Shown here piece by piece: positions 57,643 through 64,000 of a DNA stretch of 64,000 nt. The notes under the pieces were generated by a model, which saw only the letters and a list, made by a program, of their open reading frames with translations, searched no databases and was not told the origin of the DNA. Origin of the DNA: Pseudorhodoplanes sinuspersici. Lineage in GTDB: Bacteria > Pseudomonadota > Alphaproteobacteria > Rhizobiales > Xanthobacteraceae. Position numbers and translations under genes: made by a program. Position 1 is the first letter of the stretch; each line of letters opens with the position of its first letter. The DNA lies in the NCBI RefSeq assembly GCF_002119765.1, contig NZ_CP021112.1, positions 2,226,501-2,290,500 of the forward strand, in the 5' to 3' direction.

Positions 57643-57680
57643 CTGCAACTCCTGACAGGTAGCAGTTGGAACGCGGCTTT

Positions 57681-57706
57681 AACGACGCAGGCGGGAGAGC
57701 AGTTCC
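57681..57706 (-). promoter_or_regulatory. EcfG-type promoter for the iron-permease-family gene
   Basis: Minus strand reads GGAAC (57706-57702), 17 bp, CGTT (57684-57681), 39 bp before ATG 57642. Exact match to the alphaproteobacterial stress sigma consensus. Confidence 0.8.
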
Positions 57707-57711
57707 TCAGC

Positions 57712-57737
57712 GGAACCTGTGCTGCCGTTCACGGGTT
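57712..57737 (+). promoter_or_regulatory. Possible EcfG-type promoter for the DUF1328 gene
   Basis: GGAAC (57712-57716), 17 bp, GGTT (57734-57737), one mismatch to CGTT, 40 bp before the DUF1328 start. Divergent from the exact match at 57681. Confidence 0.5.
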
Positions 57738-57776
57738 CTCCCTCCGATGGGCTTTTCGTGGCTAGGAGGCTTTAAC

Positions 57777-57953
57777 ATGTTTGGCTGGGCTTTGACGTTT
57801 CTTGTGGTGGCGTTGATCGCCGCTGTTCTCGGTTTCGGCGGCATTGCCGCCTTTGCGGTCGATATCGCGAAGATCGTGTTCTTCGTCGCGATTGTGCTGT
57901 TCGTCGTGTCGGCGGTGATCGGCCTTGTCCGGGGTCGCTCAACAGCGTCTTAA
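57777..57953 (+). CDS. DUF1328 (YtjA-like) small membrane protein
   Basis: 58 residues with two membrane helices: [51 protein letters not shown]. Full-length match to DUF1328, whose members are general-stress proteins in several Alphaproteobacteria. AGGAGG precedes ATG 57777. The longer frame to 57666 has no family match. It ends 11 bp before a strong bidirectional terminator. Confidence 0.9.
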   Translation: MFGWALTFLVVALIAAVLGFGGIAAFAVDIAKIVFFVAIVLFVVSAVIGLVRGRSTAS

Positions 57954-57964
57954 ACAGCATCGCT

Positions 57965-58014
57965 GCAAACAATAAAAACGCCGCGCCAAAGGAAGCGGCG
58001 TTTTTATTGTTTGC
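57965..58014. terminator. Bidirectional terminator, 20-bp perfect palindrome
   Basis: Left arm 57965-57984 and right arm 57995-58014 are perfect complements over 20 bp (inner stem AAAACGCCGC) with a 10-base loop. A- and T-runs flank the GC core on both sides, so it can end DUF1328 (plus) and ecfG (minus) transcripts. Confidence 0.92.
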
Positions 58015-58021
58015 GTTTCAT

Positions 58022-58570
58022 CTAGCTATCGTTGCCGATCAGCACCGCGCGCGTGGCGTGGTCGGGGCCGAACTCGTCGAGACTGTCGACCTGCAACAGC
58101 TTGGCGAGCCGGCTGCGCGCCCGGTTCACGCGACTCTTGATGGTGCCGACCGCGCATTCGCAGATGTCTGCGGCCTCCTCGTAGGAGAAGCCCGAAGCGC
58201 CCACCAGGATGAGGGCTTCGCGCTGCTCTGCCGGCAATTGCGCGAGCGCGGCCCGGAACTCCTGAAACTCCACCCGGCCGATCTGGTCCGGATGCGATTT
58301 CAGCGTCTCGGCGAAGCCGCCATCGGCGTCTTCCACCTCGCGCCGGCGCTTGCGATATTCGGACCGGAAGAGATTGCGCAGGATGGTGAACAGCCATGCC
58401 GGCATGTTGGTGCCCGGCTGGAAGGAGTGAATGTTGGCAAAAGCGCGCAGGATCGTCTCCTGCACCAGGTCGTCGGCCCTGTCGACGTTGCCAGATAGCG
58501 ATATGGCAAACGCCCGCAAGCTCGGAATTGCAGCCAGGATCTGATCGCGCAGAGCTGGATCGACATTCAT
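58022..58570 (-). CDS. ecfG: EcfG-type ECF sigma factor of the general stress response
   Basis: 182 residues. Region 2 includes LRAFAISLSGNVDRADDLVQETILRAFANIHSFQPGTNMPAWLFTILRNLFRSEYRKRRREVEDADG, the ECF15/EcfG pattern; region 4 runs from LPAEQREALILVGASGFSYEEAADICECAVGTIKSRVNRARSRL. It directs RNA polymerase to GGAAC-N16/17-CGTT promoters. In unstressed cells NepR holds it; phosphorylated PhyR takes NepR away. Its ATG overlaps the nepR TGA. Confidence 0.96.
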   Translation of the reverse strand: MNVDPALRDQILAAIPSLRAFAISLSGNVDRADDLVQETILRAFANIHSFQPGTNMPAWLFTILRNLFRSEYRKRRREVEDADGGFAETLKSHPDQIGRVEFQEFRAALAQLPAEQREALILVGASGFSYEEAADICECAVGTIKSRVNRARSRLAKLLQVDSLDEFGPDHATRAVLIGNDS

Positions 58571-58776
58571 TCGGATTTTCCCTCCGATGGCTTGTCGAGT
58601 TGTTTCAAAAGCTCCGCAAAACGATCGGGGACGCCCTCCTGAACCACGTCATCGTAGATGGCGCGGAGCTGCTGGCCGATCTTTGATTGGATTTCCCGGT
58701 TGAGACCGGAAGCGTTCTTCTGGTTCGGGGCGTCCGGCTGCATGGATGGAGATTGCCCTGGTTTGCGTGTTCTCAT
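58567..58776 (-). CDS. nepR: NepR anti-sigma factor
   Basis: 69 residues. The two-helix core LNREIQSKIGQQLRAIYDDVVQEGVPDRFAELLKQLD is typical NepR. It binds EcfG and, when PhyR is phosphorylated, PhyR. An upstream in-frame ATG at 58839 would overlap the promoter spacer, so ATG 58776 is preferred. The operon nepR-ecfG is translationally coupled (ATGA). Confidence 0.93.
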   Translation of the reverse strand: MRTRKPGQSPSMQPDAPNQKNASGLNREIQSKIGQQLRAIYDDVVQEGVPDRFAELLKQLDKPSEGKSE

Positions 58777-58829
58777 TTCGTCCTCGCCCGGCGTGCTCGT
58801 CACCACCGGTCCCCAGTACGTTTGGTCGT

Positions 58830-58854
58830 AATGCGTCATTATTTAAAAGGTTCC
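58830..58854 (-). promoter_or_regulatory. EcfG-type promoter of nepR-ecfG
   Basis: Minus strand GGAAC (58854-58850), 16 bp, CATT (58833-58830). One mismatch to CGTT. The -10 context GACGCATTACG recurs exactly in the sRNA promoter at 60827-60851. Supports autoregulation. Confidence 0.7.
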
Positions 58855-58861
58855 TCGACCG

Positions 58862-58886
58862 GGAACTTTTTTTGGTAAAACACGTT
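58862..58886 (+). promoter_or_regulatory. EcfG-type promoter of phyR
   Basis: GGAAC (58862-58866), 16 bp, CGTT (58883-58886), 37 bp before the phyR start. Exact consensus, divergent from the nepR promoter. Confidence 0.88.
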
Positions 58887-58923
58887 GGGACCGAGATTCC
58901 AGGTCCAGTGGGAGGGATTTTTC

Positions 58924-59724
58924 GTGTCCGCTTCGCAAGCTATCGCCCCGTATCTGCCGTTTCTGCGCCGCTATGCCCGTGCACTGACCGGCAACCAGAC
59001 CTCGGGTGACGCCTATGTGGCGGCGGCCCTGGAAGCGCTGATCGAAGACACCTCGGTGCTCGACAGCGCTTCTTCGCCGCGGGTCGCGCTCTATCGCCTG
59101 TTCAGCAAGATCTGGAATTCGGTCGTGGTGAATGCCAAGGTCGGTCCCGACGAGAGCACCCTGCCGGCCGAGCAGCGGATCAGCCAGATTACGCCCAAGC
59201 CGCGCCAGGCGTTCTTGCTGGTCGCATTGGAGGGGTTCTCGGAAGCCGACGCCGCCACGATCCTTGATGTCGATATTCCGACCCTGCGCCAACTTGTCGA
59301 GGAATCCGGCCGCGAACTGGCAGCGGAGATCGCGACCGATGTGCTGATCATCGAGGATGAGCCCTTCATCGCCATGGACCTCGAAGGGCTTGTCGAAAGC
59401 CTCGGTCATCGTGTGTTGGGGGTCGCCCGAACGCATACGGAAGCGGTGACCCTCGCCAAGGCGAAGCGTCCGGGTTTGATCCTGGCCGATATCCAGTTGG
59501 CGGATGGTAGTTCGGGGCTCGACGCGGTCAACGAATTGCTCCGCTCGTTTGAAGTCCCGGTCATCTTCATCACCGCCTATCCGGAACGCTTCCTGACCGG
59601 CGAACGTCCCGAGCCGGCCTTCCTGATCGCCAAGCCATTCCAGCCAGCCACGGTGTCGGCGGTGATCAGCCAGGCCCTGTTCTTCGAGCGCAACGCGCGC
59701 CGCCGCGAGCGCCGGGCGTCCTGA
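58924..59724 (+). CDS. phyR: PhyR response regulator, anti-anti-sigma factor
   Basis: 266 residues. N-terminal EcfG-like domain (about 5-130: FLRRYARALTGNQTSGDAYVAAALEAL, then FLLVALEGFSEADAATILDV), lacking DNA-binding function; C-terminal receiver (138-260) with acidic pair E144/D145 (IIEDEPFIA), phosphoacceptor D189 (LILADIQLADG), ITAYPE threonine and IAKPF lysine. Phosphorylated PhyR sequesters NepR. The start is GTG 58924 with GGGAGGG upstream, leaving 37 bases from the promoter -10. It diverges from nepR-ecfG. Confidence 0.96.
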   Translation: MSASQAIAPYLPFLRRYARALTGNQTSGDAYVAAALEALIEDTSVLDSASSPRVALYRLFSKIWNSVVVNAKVGPDESTLPAEQRISQITPKPRQAFLLVALEGFSEADAATILDVDIPTLRQLVEESGRELAAEIATDVLIIEDEPFIAMDLEGLVESLGHRVLGVARTHTEAVTLAKAKRPGLILADIQLADGSSGLDAVNELLRSFEVPVIFITAYPERFLTGERPEPAFLIAKPFQPATVSAVISQALFFERNARRRERRAS

Positions 59725-59748
59725 CACGACACCATTTGAAGAAGAGCC

Positions 59749-59779
59749 GAAACGACCGGACCTGGCGTCCGGTCGTTTC
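59749..59779. terminator. Terminator hairpin between phyR and the YqjE-like gene
   Basis: GAAACGACCGGAC / GTCCGGTCGTTTC, a 13-bp perfect stem with a 5-base loop (ctggc). A- and T-rich stem bases suit both directions; the genes converge here. Confidence 0.85.
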
Positions 59780-59788
59780 TATTGGGGA

Positions 59789-60181
59789 TCAGTGTTTTTC
59801 AGCTGGCTTGCGAGAACCGAGCGAGAAGCCGAGCAGCAGCGCCTCGAACACCATCGCAATCCGCTGATCGCGCGTGAGCCTCGCCGTTTCTGCCGCAGTC
59901 GCGTCAGCGGCGGCCTCAGCAGAGGGGTCGGAAGCGGTGCTGCGCCCAATCAGCCGTGGCGCGAAATAACCGGCCACGGCGATAGCCAGAAGGATCACGG
60001 CAATCACGACGCGGGCCAGAATAGGCCCTAGCAGGAGTTCGAGTGCCAGCATGGCCGCTGACGCTCCATAGAACAGTGCGCCGAGCCCCGCCGCAATGGC
60101 GATGACGATCGAGACGACCTGACGACGGATGGCCGTGACAGGGCGGTCGAGCGCATTGCCGACGAGATCTGAAATAGACAC
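59789..60181 (-). CDS. YqjE/holin-superfamily-III-like membrane protein
   Basis: 130 residues. Two membrane helices: VVSIVIAIAAGLGALFYGASAAMLALELLL and RVVIAVILLAIAVAGYFAP (about 22-85), then an Ala/Thr-rich cytoplasmic tail. This layout and its partnership with an ElaB-like gene 5 bp upstream match the YqjD-YqjE pair of enterobacteria. Function unknown; perhaps membrane-associated stress adaptation. It shares the EcfG-type promoter of the preceding gene. Confidence 0.72.
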   Translation of the reverse strand: MSISDLVGNALDRPVTAIRRQVVSIVIAIAAGLGALFYGASAAMLALELLLGPILARVVIAVILLAIAVAGYFAPRLIGRSTASDPSAEAAADATAAETARLTRDQRIAMVFEALLLGFSLGSRKPAEKH

Positions 60182-60186
60182 CGTCG

Positions 60187-60642
60187 TTACTCCCGCGGGC
60201 GCGCGAGACCTGCGATGAAGCCGATCCCTGCTGCGATGGCCAGCGTCAGAAATGGACGGTGATCGATCTCGGAAACAATGCGCCTGAGAGCCTGATTTCC
60301 AAATTTGGTGACCTCATCGCTGGCGGACCTGGCGGTATCTTGCATCCGGCCGCTCACCTGATCCGTCAGGCCGGAAATGGCATTGAGCATGATATCGCTT
60401 GCGCCCTCAGCGGCATGGGCCGCGCCGCGTTTGCTGATGCGGTTCAGCCGATCGATTTTGGCTTCGAGGGAGGCGATCATATCATCGATCTCGGCGCGCA
60501 TGGCGGCGACGTCATCGGCAACAGCCTCTCTCATGATGCCGCGAGCACGCGAAGGCGACGTCTTGCGCCGGCGGCGTTGGGCTGAGCCGTTTCTGCGTCG
60601 TGTTTTGGCGGATGTTTCAGCTTGAGCTTGCCCTCGTGCCAT
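60187..60642 (-). CDS. ElaB/YqjD-like (DUF883) membrane-anchored protein
   Basis: 151 residues. A very basic N-terminus (KTRRRNGSAQRRRRKTSPSR), a coiled-coil (DVAAMRAEIDDMIASLEAKIDRLNRI), a segment rich in Ala/Ser, and a C-terminal membrane helix (FLTLAIAAGIGFIAGLA) ending ARPRE, like the C-tail of ElaB/YqjD ribosome-associated stress proteins. ATG 60642 follows GGAGG at 7 bases. An exact EcfG promoter lies 41 bp upstream. Confidence 0.8.
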   Translation of the reverse strand: MARGQAQAETSAKTRRRNGSAQRRRRKTSPSRARGIMREAVADDVAAMRAEIDDMIASLEAKIDRLNRISKRGAAHAAEGASDIMLNAISGLTDQVSGRMQDTARSASDEVTKFGNQALRRIVSEIDHRPFLTLAIAAGIGFIAGLARPRE

Positions 60643-60683
60643 CGCGGATCCTCCGGATTCATCTTGCTGGATTTGATTTTGCC

Positions 60684-60708
60684 AACGCCGGGGAACTCGC
60701 ATTGTTCC
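60684..60708 (-). promoter_or_regulatory. EcfG-type promoter for the ElaB-YqjE-like pair
   Basis: Minus strand GGAAC (60708-60704), 16 bp, CGTT (60687-60684), about 41 bp before ATG 60642. Exact consensus. Confidence 0.85.
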
Positions 60709-60735
60709 GAATGCGTTGGTGATGCTCGGCTCACG

Positions 60736-60820
60736 AAAAAAAGCGCGGTCGGCAGTACAATGCCGACCGCGCCTAATCCAACCGGCCGAGCACGAGGGGA
60801 GGGGGATGACGGCCGGCTGT
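60736..60820 (-). ncRNA. Putative EcfG-dependent small RNA with C-rich loop, GsrN-like
   Basis: About 85 nt, predicted from three signals in order on minus: an EcfG-type -35/-10 at 60851-60827; a hairpin with stem CCGGCCG (60816-60810) / CGGCCGG (60788-60782) and a 21-base loop containing CCCCCUCCCC (60805-60796); and a 12-bp perfect terminator stem (GCGCGGTCGGCA / its complement, 60772-60743) followed by seven U. No ORF fits between them. GsrN of Caulobacter is an EcfG (SigT)-dependent sRNA that acts through a C-rich loop. The 5' end is estimated from the usual -10 spacing. Confidence 0.7.
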
Positions 60821-60826
60821 AGGCGT

Positions 60827-60851
60827 AATGCGTCCGCAAAGGGATCGTTCC
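60827..60851 (-). promoter_or_regulatory. EcfG-type promoter of the putative sRNA
   Basis: Minus strand GGAAC (60851-60847), 16 bp, CATT (60830-60827). The eleven bases GACGCATTACG around the -10 are identical to the nepR promoter. Confidence 0.68.
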
Positions 60852-60938
60852 CGCTCTTGTTGTGCAGTGTGTTGCAATTTGCTGTTTCATTCGAAAAATT
60901 CGGCACAGTCGCCGGAAACCTTGTGTACGTTTGGCGTT

Positions 60939-60963
60939 GGAACTGCATTGAGGCCTCTCTGTT
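60939..60963 (+). promoter_or_regulatory. Possible EcfG-type promoter of the HWE kinase gene
   Basis: GGAAC (60939-60943), 16 bp, TGTT (60960-60963), one mismatch, 88 bp before ATG 61052. Confidence 0.45.
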
Positions 60964-61051
60964 ATCGTCAACTGCGGTTATCGTCGATAAGCTCGAAGGC
61001 GATGAGAGCGTGAGCATGAGTCACCAGCCGCTGTGAACGAGTGGCTGTCCG

Positions 61052-62704
61052 ATGAAAGCTGAAGCCTTGGTGAAAAACGTGCGGGGGACGAAACAGGGAA
61101 GTGGTGGAGAAAAAAAGCGCGGGCGGAAAGGCGGACATCCTTCCCGAGCGACAATGTTGCGCAAATCGACTCCGCGCAAATTGGTCTCGCGCGCGCCGGG
61201 CGTAAAAAAACATCCCATTGGAAAATCAAATTCAAAACGGCTGTCTGCGAGTGTTCGGACCGCCGACGATTTCGATCGGGAGCGGAAGCTCCATGCCGAG
61301 ACTCGTTACAAACTCAAACGCGCGCGGGCGGCGCTACATCGTCAAACTGGCGAATGCAACGAACTCAAGGAACGATTTGAAGCGGCATTTCGGGGTGCCC
61401 AGATCCATGCCTTCTCGCAGGATCAGCATCTTCGCTATCTGTGGATTTCAGGCCCGCATGGTGAAGAGGCGGCGGCCCGGATGGTTGGAAAGACCGATGA
61501 AGAGCTTTGGCCATCGCCCGAATTGCAGGCCGCGATCACCATCAAGCGGCGCGTCCTCGAAACCGGAAAATCCGAGGATTGCGAAGTCTCTTTCATCACG
61601 CCGGAGCGACGCGCTCTCTTTGCACTTCATATAGACCCGGTCTTTGCCGTCGATCGTTCGGTGAAGGGCATCCTCTGCACCGCGGTGGACATCAGTCGGA
61701 TTCGATCGATGGAGAGCGAGCAGCGGCAGCTCAATGAAGAACTGGCGACAGCAGTGCAGCGCTACGAACTCGGCCTGCGGGGCTCGAATGTCACCGTCTT
61801 CACGCAGGATACCGATCTTCGCTACACCGCAGTCAGCAAGCCGCTGTTTGGTCGTGATGCCGCCGAATTGCAGGGCAGGACGGACGAAGAGCTGTTGTCC
61901 GGCGCGCATGGGGCTGCGATTTTTGCTCTGAAACGCGAGGTGCTGGATAAGGGCGTTCCGCTCAACGCCGAATCCCGCATCGATGCCGGTGACAAATCGC
62001 TATGGTACGATTTTCATATTGAGCCGATGCGGGATGTCTCCGGTACGCTGATCGGATTGACGGGGGCGGCCGTCGATATCACCGAGCGCAAGGAGGCCGA
62101 GGCTCATCTGCGGCTGCTGATGCGCGAGCTGACGCATCGTTCGAAAAATCTTCTCGCCGTCATCCAGGCGATGGCACGGCAGACGGCGCGGCATAGCGGC
62201 AGCATTGCCACGTTTCTGGACAGGTTCAGCGCTCGCGTCCAGGCTTTGGCGCGTTCGCACGATCTGCTCGTGGCTGAAGGCTGGCATGGCGCTTCGCTGA
62301 ATGATCTCGTGCGCTCGCAGCTTGCGCATTACATCGACGGTGAATCCAATCAGGTTTTGATTGACGGTCCGGATGTTCAGCTGACGCCGGAAGCCACACA
62401 GAGCCTTGGGCTTGCCTTACACGAACTTGTGACCAATGCCGCCAAGCACGGCGCCCTGTCGAAGCTCACCGGGCGCGTTGAGGTGACGTGGCGGCCGCTC
62501 GCGGGCAATGGCGGCGTCGAATTGCTATGGCGTGAGACAAAAGGGCCGAAGGTCAGCGAACCAAAGCGGCGGGGCTTTGGCAGCGTGGTGATCGAGCACA
62601 ATCTCGTTCGGGCGCTCGATGCGGAGGTCAGTCTTGATTTTGCTCCAGACGGTCTGACCTGTCGCATTGCAGTGCCGTCAAAGCAGATTGCCGGCCGCTC
62701 CTGA
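61052..62704 (+). CDS. PAS-PAS-HWE/HisKA_2 sensor histidine kinase, candidate PhyK
   Basis: 550 residues, no membrane helix. The first 65 residues are strongly basic. Two PAS domains follow (about 108-215, FEAAFRGAQIHAFSQDQHLRYLWISG; about 230-350, YELGLRGSNVTVFTQDTDLRYTAVS), then H362 in LMRELTHRSKNLLAVIQAMARQTA (HWE/HisKA_2 phosphoacceptor) and the ATPase with LALHELVTNAAKHGALS. HWE/HisKA_2 kinases of this type phosphorylate PhyR in Alphaproteobacteria, and phyR is 1.3 kb away, so this is a candidate PhyK. A soluble sensor with two PAS domains suggests an internal cue. Confidence 0.88.
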   Translation: MKAEALVKNVRGTKQGSGGEKKRGRKGGHPSRATMLRKSTPRKLVSRAPGVKKHPIGKSNSKRLSASVRTADDFDRERKLHAETRYKLKRARAALHRQTGECNELKERFEAAFRGAQIHAFSQDQHLRYLWISGPHGEEAAARMVGKTDEELWPSPELQAAITIKRRVLETGKSEDCEVSFITPERRALFALHIDPVFAVDRSVKGILCTAVDISRIRSMESEQRQLNEELATAVQRYELGLRGSNVTVFTQDTDLRYTAVSKPLFGRDAAELQGRTDEELLSGAHGAAIFALKREVLDKGVPLNAESRIDAGDKSLWYDFHIEPMRDVSGTLIGLTGAAVDITERKEAEAHLRLLMRELTHRSKNLLAVIQAMARQTARHSGSIATFLDRFSARVQALARSHDLLVAEGWHGASLNDLVRSQLAHYIDGESNQVLIDGPDVQLTPEATQSLGLALHELVTNAAKHGALSKLTGRVEVTWRPLAGNGGVELLWRETKGPKVSEPKRRGFGSVVIEHNLVRALDAEVSLDFAPDGLTCRIAVPSKQIAGRS

Positions 62705-62709
62705 GAGCC

Positions 62710-62734
62710 GGAACACCTTCCCCTTTCAGACGTT
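62710..62734 (+). promoter_or_regulatory. EcfG-type promoter of the secreted hypothetical gene
   Basis: GGAAC (62710-62714), 16 bp, CGTT (62731-62734), 89 bp before ATG 62824. Exact consensus. Confidence 0.82.
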
Positions 62735-62823
62735 AATCCACTGAATGATAGCGGGGTGAAAACCCCCACCCTTGTCTTTCTAACAAATCGATTCAAAGGC
62801 GATTCGTCCAAGAGGAATCGGTC

Positions 62824-63309
62824 ATGTGGCGTAAGACAGTATGCGCCGGGAGTGGGATTATACTTGCTTGTGCGGCCATTTATGGACTGTCTTCTCTCGA
62901 TACCCGCTCAACCGCAGCAAATTTCGATCTGCGCTGGCTTTATCCGGCGTCAAAAGCCGATCGGCTGCCCCTCGTGCAGCTGCGATCAATCAACGTCGAT
63001 AACGTCGTGATGGCCTTCAATGTGCCGTCGGCCAGCACGACGATCGCGGCGAGAGGTCCAACGCTGATCGGGACAGAGTGGTATCGTTCCAAAAACGGTC
63101 AGAATGCACCGGTTGCGCGAAGCGTCCAAGCTTCGCCTGTGAGGGTTCGCACGATCCCGGTCAATCCGGTGCGGACTGTGCCGCTTAACGAGAAGCCGGA
63201 CACGAAGGACGCCAAGGATAAAGATAAATTGCCTGTCGGTTGCGAGCCGGCATTCAGCCCCGTCACGACGCCGTCAATGGCTCATATCAGCTCACGTTGT
63301 GATGCGTGA
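62824..63309 (+). CDS. Hypothetical exported protein, EcfG-controlled
   Basis: 161 residues. The N-terminal segment (KTVCAGSGIILACAAIYGLSSL) is a signal peptide or anchor. The rest is low-complexity, with many Pro, Val, Arg and Lys (RTIPVNPVRTVPLNEKPDTKDAKDKDKL) and three cysteines overall; the last two (GCEPAF, SSRCDA) could pair. I recognise no family. GAGGAATCGGTC precedes the ATG. Exact EcfG promoter and a following terminator make it a single-gene stress transcript. Confidence 0.75.
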   Translation: MWRKTVCAGSGIILACAAIYGLSSLDTRSTAANFDLRWLYPASKADRLPLVQLRSINVDNVVMAFNVPSASTTIAARGPTLIGTEWYRSKNGQNAPVARSVQASPVRVRTIPVNPVRTVPLNEKPDTKDAKDKDKLPVGCEPAFSPVTTPSMAHISSRCDA

Positions 63310-63347
63310 TTGTGCCATACGATAGGATCGTTTCATTTCTCGAAAAG

Positions 63348-63376
63348 AGGCCGGGTCTCTCGATCCGGCCTTCTTT
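63348..63376 (+). terminator. Terminator after the secreted hypothetical gene
   Basis: AGGCCGG (63348-63354) / CCGGCCT (63365-63371), 10-base loop, then TCTTT. About 40 bp after the stop. Confidence 0.8.
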
Positions 63377-63404
63377 GCATGTGATGGTTGGCGCGTCAGC
63401 GTGA

Positions 63405-63563
63405 TCAGAGACGGCCGAGCAGCAGAAGGATCAAAACGATCACCAGGATGACACCAACGATACCCGACGGACCATAACCCCATCCGCGGCTATAGCCCCA
63501 ATTCGGTATGGCGCCGATCAAAATCAGAATGAGAATGATGACGAGAACAGTGCCGAGTGTCAT
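63405..63563 (-). CDS. DUF3309 family small membrane protein
   Basis: 52 residues: helix LGTVLVIILILILIGAIP, a Trp/Tyr/Gly-rich turn (NWGYSRGWGYGPSG), helix IVGVILVIVLILLLLGRL. Full-length DUF3309 match; such proteins are common stress-induced genes in Rhizobiales with unknown function. The frame runs on to 63605, but ATG 63563 begins the conserved MTLGTVLVIILI. An exact EcfG promoter lies 122 bp upstream. Confidence 0.9.
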   Translation of the reverse strand: MTLGTVLVIILILILIGAIPNWGYSRGWGYGPSGIVGVILVIVLILLLLGRL

Positions 63564-63685
63564 GGGCGTCTCCAGTGTTGATTTTTTGTACTGCTTGCAA
63601 TTCACGACACACTGCAGTCACGACGAATATCACCCGCTTCGGCGGCTACGTGGCCGCCATGGCATGGTTGCGTTCGTCATCAATC

Positions 63686-63710
63686 AACGCGGCCAGTTCC
63701 ATTCGGTTCC
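63686..63710 (-). promoter_or_regulatory. EcfG-type promoter of the DUF3309 gene
   Basis: Minus strand GGAAC (63710-63706), 16 bp, CGTT (63689-63686). Exact consensus; gives a leader of about 120 bases. Confidence 0.78.
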
Positions 63711-63840
63711 ATTTTCCGAAAATCCGTCATCATTCATGTTGCGGAACGGAACGGTGTGCGCGTACGTTCTGCAGACTTGCATTCACGCCCACGCCGATGC
63801 TCGTTTTTAATTCATCGGCAAGATATCCCGGAATGAATCC

Positions 63841-64000
63841 ATGCGCGCTGTTACCGTGCTTCCCGGCATTTTGAATTCCGTTCAGCTTGAGGATGTTCCG
63901 GAGCCGCCGCTGGCGGACGGCGAGATTCTCGTTCGCACAATCGCACTTGGCATCTGCGGTACCGATCACGAAATTCTCGAAGGGCTTTACGGCTCGGCCC
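63841..64000 (+). CDS. Zinc-type medium-chain dehydrogenase (partial, 3' end outside window)
   Basis: 53 residues visible. MRAVTVLPGILNSVQLEDVPEPPLADGEILVRTIALGICGTDHEILEGLYG is the GroES-like N-terminus of zinc alcohol dehydrogenases; ICGTDHEI supplies the first zinc-ligand Cys and following Thr-Asp. The GTDHEI form is typical of glucose 1-dehydrogenases, so that is the likely class. Confidence 0.85.
   Translation, partial: MRAVTVLPGILNSVQLEDVPEPPLADGEILVRTIALGICGTDHEILEGLYGSA

Noticed and set aside
60531-60971. Alternative minus frame overlapping the ElaB-like gene (starts MNPEDPRWHEG in its last part)
   Set aside because: It overlaps the better-supported frame, which has GGAGG, a promoter at the right distance and a C-terminal membrane helix. 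A short leader peptide cannot be excluded.

Overview
The window is GC-rich DNA from an alphaproteobacterium of the order Hyphomicrobiales, most likely close to the Bradyrhizobiaceae/Xanthobacteraceae. The evidence is a complete PhyR-NepR-EcfG general stress locus, an HmuP-type heme uptake locus, a DivL homologue, a TsaE-AmgK fusion beside murU, tandem DUF1150 genes beside Hsp20, and a trpFBA ... accD-folC ... trxA-addAB backbone. I see no phage, insertion sequence or CRISPR array. Almost everything is chromosomal core; the most accessory part is the first 8 kb.

Layout. 1-3.6 kb (minus): type I secretion pair, an HlyB-like ABC transporter followed by an HlyD-like adaptor that runs off the left edge; both carry an N-terminal C39-like domain. 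4.5-8.1 kb (plus): glycosyltransferase, radical SAM/SPASM protein, glycosyltransferase, probably one polysaccharide or glycoconjugate operon. 8.2-14.8 kb: heme acquisition, with hmuR and an IsdG-type monooxygenase on minus and, divergently, hmuP-hmuT-hmuU-hmuV plus a classical heme oxygenase. 14.8-19.1 kb (minus): two DUF1150 proteins, Hsp20, an orphan UgpB-like binding protein, a SulP transporter. 19.5-31.7 kb: tRNA-Ala(GGC), an FYDLN-acid protein, aroA, ahpC/ahpD, then cmk, rpsA, sppA, ihfB, lapA-like, an ornithine cyclodeaminase family gene, trpF, trpB, trpA. 31.8-35.6 kb (minus): an ABC exporter, an MFS transporter and a PRC-barrel protein lie between trpA and accD. 35.8-38.1 kb: accD, folC. 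38.2-56.1 kb (minus): DNA ligase, trxA, addA, addB, murU, tsaE-amgK, divL, an Rrf2 regulator, dut, coaBC, ubiB, ubiE. Then mutM (plus).

57.1-63.7 kb is a general stress response island. ecfG, nepR and phyR are arranged as usual, an HWE-family histidine kinase lies nearby, and several small membrane or secreted proteins surround them. Matches to the EcfG-type promoter (GGAAC, 16-17 bp, CGTT) precede phyR, an iron-permease-family gene, an ElaB-like gene, a secreted hypothetical protein and a DUF3309 gene; close variants precede nepR, a DUF1328 gene and the kinase. One further variant precedes no ORF: it is followed by a hairpin with a C-rich loop and a strong terminator, which I interpret as a small RNA resembling GsrN of Caulobacter.

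The last 160 bases begin a zinc-type medium-chain dehydrogenase that runs off the right edge. The most interesting items are the putative EcfG-controlled small RNA (60736-60820), the C39-like/HlyD chimera (1-1409), a hairpin that buries the ribosome binding site of a DUF1150 gene beside Hsp20 (15085-15119), and two bulged long palindromes upstream of aroA. All calls come from reading the sequence; no database search was run.
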